6,702 bases of DNA, from positions 1 to 6,702 of the forward strand of contig NZ_JADPMR010000002.1 of the NCBI RefSeq assembly GCF_015686695.1, read 5' to 3'. Below the pieces are notes generated by a model. It searched no databases and had not been told where the DNA came from. It saw nothing but the letters and a program-made list of their open reading frames with translations. This DNA comes from Vibrio nitrifigilis. Lineage in GTDB: Bacteria; Pseudomonadota; Gammaproteobacteria; Enterobacterales; Vibrionaceae. Both the position numbers and the translations under genes were made by a program. Below, in pieces: positions 1 to 4,329 of this stretch. Position 1 is the first letter of the stretch; each line of letters starts with the position of its first letter.

Positions 1-252
1 ATGTCTGTTTGTTTGATACCTAATAGTGATGGATTTCTCGCAGTAACTGACACCTCCCTTGAGGACTGCGGTGATTCATCGGGTTATATCGGTATAACAG
101 TCGATGAGTACAATACATTGTCGTCATACACACAGATTACCGCCGCCGATGCTGGCTCTGCGTTTAGCTTCGGTTTCTTCGCTGTCTTTGCAGTTGGCTA
201 CTTATCTACCTATGCAATCAAGATAGCTATTCGATTAATACGTACAATTTGA
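1..252 (+). CDS. Small single-pass membrane protein, probable minor virion protein
   Basis: This encodes an 83-residue protein with a polar N-terminal half containing two cysteines (Cys4, Cys23) and one hydrophobic segment at about residues 54-74, followed by a basic tail (residues 74-81 contain Lys and two Arg). There is no N-terminal signal peptide. The start is supported by an AAGGA at 6692-6696, six bases before the ATG if the molecule is circular. It lies between the ssDNA-binding protein gene and the major coat gene. Vibrio filamentous phages such as Vf33 carry an ORF of about 80 residues in this slot, as I recall. From position, size and topology it may be a minor capsid protein (pVII/pIX-like) or an assembly protein. 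That role is inferred; I see no diagnostic motif. Its TGA stop overlaps the ribosome binding site of the coat gene. Confidence 0.85.
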   Translation: MSVCLIPNSDGFLAVTDTSLEDCGDSSGYIGITVDEYNTLSSYTQITAADAGSAFSFGFFAVFAVGYLSTYAIKIAIRLIRTI

Positions 253-262
253 GGTAACGACT

Positions 263-397
263 ATGGATGACATTTTTGGCGCAATCGACCTTTCTACAGT
301 AGCTGGTTACATTGGTACTGCGGGCGTGGCTATCGTTGGTATCGCTTTGGCAATGAAAGCAATTACGCTTGCTAAGCGCGCTATCAACAAAGCGTAA
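263..397 (+). CDS. Major coat protein pVIII, 44 residues, no signal peptide
   Basis: The 44-residue product has the layout of a filamentous phage major coat protein: an acidic N-terminus (Asp2, Asp3, Asp9), a glycine/alanine/valine-rich hydrophobic core at about residues 13-31, and a basic C-terminus (Lys32, Lys38, Arg39, Lys43) that would line the virion lumen and contact DNA. No cleavable leader is possible: the reading frame upstream is closed by TAA at 236-238. The protein would therefore be made at mature length, as in phage Pf3, and inserted directly into the inner membrane. A GAGG at 251-254, overlapping the preceding TGA, lies eight bases before the ATG. The gene is followed by a 29-residue ORF and then a strong terminator, which fits high coat expression. 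Identification rests on size, charge pattern and gene order. Confidence 0.88.
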   Translation: MDDIFGAIDLSTVAGYIGTAGVAIVGIALAMKAITLAKRAINKA

Positions 398-406
398 GGT
401 CTGAAT

Positions 407-496
407 ATGCTCATTGCCCTGCACGATATTCAGTTAATTGTTTTTGCGCTACTGGGTGGACTCGCTGGCTTTGTAGCGTCTCAGAACTTCGACTAA
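407..496 (+). CDS. 29-residue hydrophobic peptide, pVII/pIX-like candidate
   Basis: This small ORF begins with ATG ten bases after the coat gene stop. An AAGG at 396-399, embedded in that stop codon, lies seven bases upstream. The peptide has a short polar start (His6, Asp7, Gln9), a hydrophobic core at about residues 10-25 rich in Leu, Gly, Ala and Val, and a polar end (Gln, Asn, Asp). Size and hydrophobicity match the tiny pVII/pIX tip proteins of filamentous phages (about 30 residues in Ff), and it lies next to the coat gene before the terminator. I do not recognise the sequence itself. The ribosome binding site, spacing and placement argue that it is translated; the role is inferred. Confidence 0.65.
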   Translation: MLIALHDIQLIVFALLGGLAGFVASQNFD

Positions 497-498
497 TC

Positions 499-520
499 AA
501 GGGGGCTTCGGCTCCCTTTT
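499..520 (+). terminator. Rho-independent terminator after the coat block
   Basis: An 8-bp stem (AAGGGGGC with GCTCCCTT, one G-T wobble) is capped by TTCG closed by a C-G pair, the very stable tetraloop arrangement, and is followed by T residues at 517-520 and 522-524. It separates the coat block from the attachment-protein gene, in the same place as the central terminator of Ff phages between genes VIII and III. Partial readthrough would give high coat and low pIII expression. Confidence 0.88.
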
Positions 521-534
521 GTTTAGGTGACAGT

Positions 535-1932
535 ATGAAACGACTTCTTTTACTATTCCTTTTTCTCGGCTCACCCTTTTATTCATATTCGACAACTTAC
601 TACCAAGTCGAACAAGTTAGTTTGCAGGGCTTAACTTGCCTAAATACTGTTGGGGAAGTTTTCACTTCATATAATTGTTTCGTAGGAATGGAGTTTACTC
701 GTGGTGTTTTCACGTACACGATAGAAACGGTTTATGATAGTGGGAATCGTGTTTATGGTAGTGGTTCGTATACAAGTCCAGAAAATGGTAGTGGTTCTTT
801 CTCTTCTTACGCACTTATCGCGTTTGGTACATATACCACAGAATCATGTCCTGACGGTGAGTCTTTGAATGATGATGGTGTTTGTGAAGAGTCAACCGAT
901 GATGGCGGGGACGATGACACGGAATCCTGTGAGGCGGGATTAGAAACAAGCTCCTATAGTTGGGATTACAGTACTTACGGCACTCATGTGTATGTTTGTG
1001 CGTCCAGTTGTACCTATAAAGATAACTCCTCTGTTTGCTCCGATACTCTTGGAACCTGTTCATCTTCGCTTATCTCTACTGGCGAATCATGCGATGAGGA
1101 CGGTATTAGTTCACGTTCTACTAGTGGCGATGATTCAGATTCAGGTGATTCAGGTTCTGACGATGGTTCAGATTCTGGCGATTCCGGCTCTGATGATGGT
1201 TCTGATTCATCGGACGATTCTGGCTCGTCTGATGGTTCCGACTCTTCCGATGATTCAACCAGTGATGCCGATTTAGATGCAGTCGTGTCTGCTGTTGATA
1301 CCATGAATTCTAGTGTGACATCGGCCCTTAATTCTATTGATTCGGCTGTCGTCTCAGAAGGTAATCAAACTCAAGCGGCTATTGAGGCGCTCAATAGTGA
1401 TTTTAACGAGAAGATGCAAGCCAATACTGATGCAGTGACTAACGTCAAAGACTCCGTTGATTTGGTGAATGATTCAGTGTCTGACGTTAAAGACTCTGTT
1501 GATGCTGTTGGTGAATCGGTTGATGGTATCGCTTCGGCTGTTGATGGAATTGGTGATGATGTTGGAACAATTGCTGATGCGGTCACGGGCCTTGGGAATT
1601 TGGACACGTCTGGCGCTGGCCTGAGTGATGGTTGCTTAGATGGGGAAACTTGTGAATCGTTCTATACGCCTAGTTATCCTGACGGAATTGTCGGGGTCTT
1701 TAATGACCGATTTGATTCCATCGCTGAGACGGTCACTAGTGGCATTAGTGACATATTCGGTTCAATCGACTTGTCTAATGCGTCTAGACCGAGTCTAACA
1801 ATGGAATTCTGGCTACTGGGTACGTTTGATTTTAATGATTATATTGATTGGGACACGATATTCTATTTAGTCCGAATCATCATGTACATTTCAACTCTAT
1901 TTGCTTGCCGCAAAATAATATTCGGGGGTTAA
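535..1932 (+). CDS. pIII-like minor coat / receptor attachment protein
   Basis: This 465-residue protein would sit at the virion tip and mediate host adsorption and virion release. Residues 1-19 form a signal peptide (MKR, then a Leu/Phe core), probably cut after Ser19. Residues 35-186 are cysteine-rich and probably disulfide-bonded. Residues 197-246 are an Asp/Ser/Gly linker built from repeats such as GSDDGSDSGDS, resembling the glycine-rich linkers of Ff pIII in role. Residues 304-352 form seven consecutive heptads of the type VxxSVDx. Another cysteine pair lies at 367 and 373. A C-terminal membrane anchor covers about 442-458, followed by a short basic tail. The ribosome binding site is AGGTGA at 525-530. 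Slot, signal peptide and C-terminal anchor match the pIII/OrfU genes of CTX-type phages; the receptor domains look specific to this phage. The order cysteine-rich, acidic repeat, C-terminal anchor also recalls the TspB family of Neisseria prophages. Confidence 0.85.
   Translation: MKRLLLLFLFLGSPFYSYSTTYYQVEQVSLQGLTCLNTVGEVFTSYNCFVGMEFTRGVFTYTIETVYDSGNRVYGSGSYTSPENGSGSFSSYALIAFGTYTTESCPDGESLNDDGVCEESTDDGGDDDTESCEAGLETSSYSWDYSTYGTHVYVCASSCTYKDNSSVCSDTLGTCSSSLISTGESCDEDGISSRSTSGDDSDSGDSGSDDGSDSGDSGSDDGSDSSDDSGSSDGSDSSDDSTSDADLDAVVSAVDTMNSSVTSALNSIDSAVVSEGNQTQAAIEALNSDFNEKMQANTDAVTNVKDSVDLVNDSVSDVKDSVDAVGESVDGIASAVDGIGDDVGTIADAVTGLGNLDTSGAGLSDGCLDGETCESFYTPSYPDGIVGVFNDRFDSIAETVTSGISDIFGSIDLSNASRPSLTMEFWLLGTFDFNDYIDWDTIFYLVRIIMYISTLFACRKIIFGG
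1129..1272 (+). repeat. Asp/Ser/Gly-coding repeat tract in the attachment gene
   Basis: About 140 bases of near-repeats coding for GSDDGSDSGDS-like units (roughly 33-base periodicity) form a flexible acidic linker between the N-terminal cysteine-rich domain and the heptad region. Synonymous differences between copies suggest protein-level selection rather than recent duplication, but the tract could still change length by slippage. Confidence 0.8.
1444..1590 (+). repeat. Seven 21-base heptad-coding units
   Basis: Seven consecutive 21-base units encode heptads at residues 304-352 of the attachment protein (VKDSVDL, VNDSVSD, VKDSVDA, VGESVDG, IASAVDG, IGDDVGT, IADAVTG). Position 1 of every unit is Val or Ile and position 5 is always Val. 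The pattern predicts a rod-like coiled coil that could multimerise or space the receptor-binding head from the membrane anchor. Confidence 0.8.
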
Positions 1933-1933
1933 T

Positions 1934-2251
1934 ATGTGGGATTGGATAGTAGAATTATTTAATGACTTATTAGAGTTCTTCTATAAGTTATTTCTAAGTC
2001 TGGTAGATGCGCTTAAGGATTTATTTGCATGGGTATTCGACCAAATATTTGATTTAATCGAGGTCGTCATTAGTTATATTATGACGTTATTTGCTCCCTT
2101 TGATTTGTCTGAATTAACTGATTCTATACCTTCAACCGCTGCTTGGGTTCTGTCCAATATTGGACTGCCTAATTGCTTGGTATTGATAGCGACTGCCATT
2201 GGTATTCGTCTCGTTCTACAGTTGATTCCGTTCACAAGGTTGGGCTCATAA
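1934..2251 (+). CDS. pVI-like minor coat protein (DUF2523-type)
   Basis: The 105-residue protein is strongly hydrophobic, with aromatic-rich amphipathic segments at about 4-55 and a final membrane segment at about 78-99. It ends in LIPFTRLGS, a close match to the conserved C-terminal PF-x-RLG signature I associate with the DUF2523 family of inovirus pVI-like proteins. In Ff phages pVI caps the virion end together with pIII; the CTX phage counterpart in this slot is Ace. The start follows the attachment-gene TAA by one base and has a GGGGG ribosome binding site at 1924-1928. Its TAA shares one base with the ATG of zot (TAATG), so translation is probably coupled. The family call comes from the C-terminal signature and gene order. 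Confidence 0.85.
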   Translation: MWDWIVELFNDLLEFFYKLFLSLVDALKDLFAWVFDQIFDLIEVVISYIMTLFAPFDLSELTDSIPSTAAWVLSNIGLPNCLVLIATAIGIRLVLQLIPFTRLGS

Positions 2252-3384
2252 TGATATATGGTATTGTTGGCCGTCCTCGTAGCGGTAAATCATACGAGTC
2301 TGTTGTCTATCATATAATTCCTGCCATTCAAGATGGTCGCAAGGTCGTGACTAATGTGTCACTTAACGTTGACCAGTTCGTTAAGGTATTCGGCCCTCAT
2401 GTTAGAGACCTTATCAAGGTGGTAGACGGCAAGTTATCAGAATACGGCAGTATGCAGCGCCCTTTTTCGCGCTTTGAAGATTACCAAGATGATTGGCGTG
2501 ATGAGCAAAACCGTGGGCCTCTTTTCGTTGTGGATGAGGCTCATATGGTTCTACCAAACAGACAGCTAGACTCAAAGATATTAGAGTTTTACTCGCTTCA
2601 TGGTCACTACGGGATAGATATTGTTCTCTTAACGCAGAATCTACGCAAGATTCATAAGGACGTTAAGGCAATGATTGAAATGACGTATTACTGCGCTAAA
2701 AATACCGCTTTTGGTAGCGATAAGACCTACACCAAGAAAGTGCGCCTTGGTGATACGTCCGAGGACTTAAACGTCGAGCAGCGTAGATATAAGAAAGAGT
2801 ATTTTCCCTTCTATCAGAGTCACACTCAAAGTTCCGGTGCTGTTGTCGAGGCTGCTGCGGCTGATGTTAAGCCACTCTGGAAAACATGGCCTTTCATTGG
2901 TGCTGGTTTCATGTTCTGCTTGACCATTGTTTTGTTGGTCTATCAGCTTGTAATAAGGGAAGATAAAACAGTCAAACATGCCCATGTAAATAAAGTTCAG
3001 TCAACTGTTACTGTAAATACAAAGGCTCAGGTTCCTAGCGGTTCGCCCAAACCAAGGCGTAAGAATTTTGGCCCATTAGCTGATTATGATTTATTTGTGG
3101 CTGGATATTCTAAACAAGTTTCCTATATATCCAGAAAAAGAAACGATACGGTTGTCGATGCCGATAATACATTTAATCGTGTTTATCTTGATGTATATTC
3201 TGGCGCTCAGAAAATGTTTACGCTTAATAACTATGATTTAAAGAAGATGGGTTATGAATTTAAAGAATTGGCCTCATGTGTTTATGAGGCGTATTTTCAC
3301 GATTCATCAAGAATAGTAGTTTGTAGAGAGGCTGTAATGACTCAGCCGGATTTAATTGCAGAAGCATCCCCAATAAAATTCTAG
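2251..3384 (+). CDS. zot: Zot/pI-like phage assembly ATPase
   Basis: This 377-residue protein is the inner-membrane motor of filamentous phage assembly, which uses ATP to exchange ssDNA-binding protein for coat protein during extrusion. The Walker A motif GRPRSGKS is at residues 7-14 and the Walker B motif LFVVDEAH at 91-98; LLTQN at 126-130 lies where Zot proteins have a conserved sensor-like Gln. A membrane segment at about 213-234 separates the cytoplasmic ATPase from a periplasmic C-terminal domain with two cysteines (343, 358) that may pair. An in-frame ATG exists at 2173, but 2251 is preferred: it places the P-loop at the N-terminus as usual, forms a TAATG overlap with the upstream gene, and has AAGG at 2236-2239. 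The name zot reflects homology only; I see no support for enterotoxin activity. There is no outer-membrane secretin gene in the window. Confidence 0.95.
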   Translation: MIYGIVGRPRSGKSYESVVYHIIPAIQDGRKVVTNVSLNVDQFVKVFGPHVRDLIKVVDGKLSEYGSMQRPFSRFEDYQDDWRDEQNRGPLFVVDEAHMVLPNRQLDSKILEFYSLHGHYGIDIVLLTQNLRKIHKDVKAMIEMTYYCAKNTAFGSDKTYTKKVRLGDTSEDLNVEQRRYKKEYFPFYQSHTQSSGAVVEAAAADVKPLWKTWPFIGAGFMFCLTIVLLVYQLVIREDKTVKHAHVNKVQSTVTVNTKAQVPSGSPKPRRKNFGPLADYDLFVAGYSKQVSYISRKRNDTVVDADNTFNRVYLDVYSGAQKMFTLNNYDLKKMGYEFKELASCVYEAYFHDSSRIVVCREAVMTQPDLIAEASPIKF

Positions 3385-3390
3385 TCTATG

Positions 3391-3440
3391 TCCTTTCCTC
3401 GGAGGGGCCCCGTTTCGCCGGGGAGGAACCGAGGAAAGGA
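3391..3440 (+). other. Long hairpin after zot, packaging-signal candidate
   Basis: A perfect 12-bp outer stem (3391-3402 with 3429-3440, TCCTTTCCTCGG with its complement) encloses an inner hairpin (CCCCG 3408-3412 with CGGGG 3419-3423, loop TTTCGC). No T-run follows, as the next bases are ATAA then seven C, so it is not a normal rho-independent terminator. Ff phages carry their packaging signal as a stable hairpin in the plus strand of the intergenic region after the last assembly gene. Position and stability fit that role. A minus-strand origin or an mRNA-stabilising 3' end are alternatives. Confidence 0.55.
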
Positions 3441-3459
3441 ATAACCCCCCCTGTTTGTT

Positions 3460-3494
3460 TGTATGTCAATTCTGTATGTCAAAAATGACATACA
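3460..3494. repeat. TGTATGTCA iterons, first set
   Basis: TGTATGTCA occurs at 3460-3468 and 3473-3481 and, inverted, at 3486-3494. The steps are exactly 13 bp. The second and third copies form a perfect 9-bp dyad with an AAAA spacer. Such an array looks like a protein-binding site, for example Rep iterons or an operator; the ligand is unknown. Confidence 0.7.
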
Positions 3495-3566
3495 ACTCCT
3501 CCCGACTATCTCGCGCTTGCGCGACACGGAGCGGAGCGACTCACCGCTTTAGCCCCCCTGTTTGTT

Positions 3567-3601
3567 TGTATGTCAATTCTGTATGTCAAAAATGACATAC
3601 A
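3567..3601. repeat. TGTATGTCA iterons, second set
   Basis: This is the same three-motif array in the second copy of the tandem duplication: 3567-3575, 3580-3588 and, inverted, 3593-3601. The region therefore has six identical 9-bp motifs in two clusters 107 bp apart. Confidence 0.7.
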
Positions 3602-3791
3602 ACTCCTCCCGACTATCTCGCGCTTGCGCGACACGGAGCGGAGCGACTCACCGCTTTAGCGGTACAAGCACGCCCCCAGGACTAAATTGATTGCCAGGAT
3701 AAAACGTGCGAAAACCTGCGTCCTTGCCTTTGTTGAAAAAACTTCCCTTCCTCCTGCTAGACCATTGAGGTAGTTCAGCGTTTAAATTCGT

Positions 3792-3821
3792 ACCGGTTCT
3801 TGCTCCGGTCGGTCGGTTTTT
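3792..3821. other. CGGT triplet with ACCGG hairpin, possible origin element
   Basis: ACCGG (3792-3796) can pair with CCGGT (3805-3809), and the right arm continues as two more CGGT copies (3810-3813, 3814-3817) followed by TTTT. Three CGGT in 4-bp register next to a hairpin resemble a small Rep-recognition site of rolling-circle origins. The final T-run also allows a weak forward terminator (ACCG 3792-3795 with CGGT 3814-3817). Neither reading is certain. Confidence 0.35.
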
Positions 3822-3849
3822 GGAGATGCAGGGTTTTGAATTTAGCGCG

Positions 3850-3869
3850 CCCCGTATAGTAATACGGGG
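3850..3869. other. 8-bp perfect hairpin, candidate plus-strand origin
   Basis: CCCCGTAT (3850-3857) pairs perfectly with ATACGGGG (3862-3869) around a four-base loop AGTA. A GC-rich base topped by an AT-rich tip is typical of rolling-circle nick-site hairpins. It lies in the main non-coding region, about 30 bases after the CGGT cluster. No T-run follows. The origin assignment is inferred; the Rep nick site cannot be read from sequence alone. Confidence 0.4.
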
Positions 3870-3889
3870 TGAAAGTCTTAAGGATAAAT

Positions 3890-3918
3890 ACAGGGCGAAC
3901 CGCTTACCCTGTCTTTTT
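3890..3918 (+). terminator. Rho-independent terminator ending the rightward transcript
   Basis: ACAGGG (3890-3895) pairs with CCCTGT (3907-3912), with a possible extra CG-aac-CG inner pairing, and is followed by CTTTTT (3913-3918). It lies about 40 bases before the end of the convergent leftward gene, where a terminator for the zot-side transcript is expected. On the opposite strand the arm is followed by ATTTAT, so weak bidirectional action is possible. Confidence 0.7.
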
Positions 3919-3933
3919 ATACATGTGTACCCT

Positions 3934-3950
3934 TGTCTCAAAATGAGACA
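3934..3950. repeat. 7-bp palindrome between convergent transcripts
   Basis: TGTCTCA and TGAGACA are perfect inverted arms around AAA, lying four bases beyond the stop of the leftward operon. No T-run follows on either strand, so it is a poor terminator. Its outline (TGT, then TCA, A-run, TGA, then ACA) resembles the TGTATGTCA dyads at 3473-3494, so it may be a related protein site. Confidence 0.5.
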
Positions 3951-3954
3951 TGAT

Positions 3955-4329
3955 TTATCGGTTTGGCATTAACTTGGCAAGTGCTCTGGCGTACTTTAAC
4001 AGTTTTGTGTTAACGCCAATTTCGTTTATTGATTGGATTTCCAATAGTGCAATTCCTGTTAAAATTTGTTGCGGTGTAACGTATTGCCCTGTTGGTAACT
4101 TTAGTCTCCCGTTCCTTACTTCGAATTGTTCCCACTGCTCACTGTGGTGTAGTTCTCTATTCGATATAACTCTCATCAATCGCCTACACTCTTTTGGTAT
4201 TGGTTTTCCTGCGTCCCATTCTTTGACGGTTCTCACAGTTTTAAAACATATTTCGGCTGTTTCTTCGATGGTTAAACCACATTTTAATTCACGAAAAACA
4301 TAGTTTTTGGTCATCTCGTTGTACTTCAC
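3955..4329 (-). CDS. DUF3653-like phage regulatory protein
   Basis: This 124-residue protein carries an N-terminal stretch (about residues 11-50: FRELKCGLTIEETAEICFK, then TVRTVKEWDAGKPIPKECRRLMR) that reads as a compact helix-turn-helix and matches my memory of the DUF3653 family found in Vibrio phages. The rest (KLPTGQYVTPQQI, then a Leu-rich C-terminal helix) is family-like but of unknown function. The start is GTG at 4329, supported by GAGGG (plus-strand 4339-4343) nine bases upstream; an ATG at 4314 is the alternative. It overlaps the upstream regulator gene by 41 bases, implying one leftward operon with coupled translation. DNA binding is inferred. Likely roles are control of replication genes or of the companion regulator. 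Confidence 0.82.
   Translation of the reverse strand: MKYNEMTKNYVFRELKCGLTIEETAEICFKTVRTVKEWDAGKPIPKECRRLMRVISNRELHHSEQWEQFEVRNGRLKLPTGQYVTPQQILTGIALLEIQSINEIGVNTKLLKYARALAKLMPNR

Larger units (their letters stand above)
3446..3660. repeat. Perfect 107-bp tandem duplication
   Basis: The bases 3446-3552 are repeated without a difference from 3553, with match running to 3660 (period 107). Each unit contains six C, GTTTGTTTG, three TGTATGTCA motifs, a small TCGCG/CGCGA hairpin (3511-3524 in unit one), and a purine-rich GGAGCGGAGCGAC stretch. The second copy alone continues into a complete ACCGCT-TT-AGCGGT palindrome (3650-3663), which suggests that copy two keeps the original right junction. 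Perfect identity means a recent duplication, active homogenisation, or an assembly artefact. Confidence 0.92.

Noticed and set aside
188..216. TTGCAG-17-TATGCA as a coat promoter inside the first gene
   Set aside because: Each box matches consensus at only about three of six positions, so it is not distinguishable from chance.
986..1304. Open frames on both strands across the Asp/Ser/Gly repeat
   Set aside because: Low-complexity repeats of the attachment gene keep other frames open; their products are biased strings with no ribosome binding site.
2173..2250. N-terminal extension of Zot to 2173
   Set aside because: It would overlap the pVI-like gene by 79 bases, and the Walker A motif would lie unusually far from the N-terminus; the TAATG start at 2251 is better.
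2251..3384. Zot as an enterotoxin
   Set aside because: Only the assembly ATPase features are visible; I do not see the FCIGRL-type active peptide in the C-terminal domain.
3391..3440. The post-zot hairpin as a rho-independent terminator
   Set aside because: No T-run follows on either strand; the T-tailed hairpin at 3890-3918 is the better terminator.
3460..3494. TGTATG-containing repeats as a dif/attP site
   Set aside because: TGTATG equals the dif1 centre, but the flanks do not resemble XerC or XerD arms; the site at 4382-4410 matches both arms.
3648..3941. Leftward 97-codon open frame in the intergenic region
   Set aside because: It begins with TTG, has no convincing ribosome binding site, runs through the terminator and origin-like hairpins and into the tandem repeat, and shows no family resemblance.
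3826..3972. Rightward 48-codon frame starting at ATG 3826
   Set aside because: GGAG directly abuts the ATG with no usable spacing, the frame reads through the terminator at 3890-3918 and overlaps the convergent gene. It is open, so conservation in relatives would be worth a look, but I do not call it.
3950..4303. Rightward 117-codon frame opposite the second regulator
   Set aside because: It is antisense to a gene with a good family match and a supported start, and has no context of its own.
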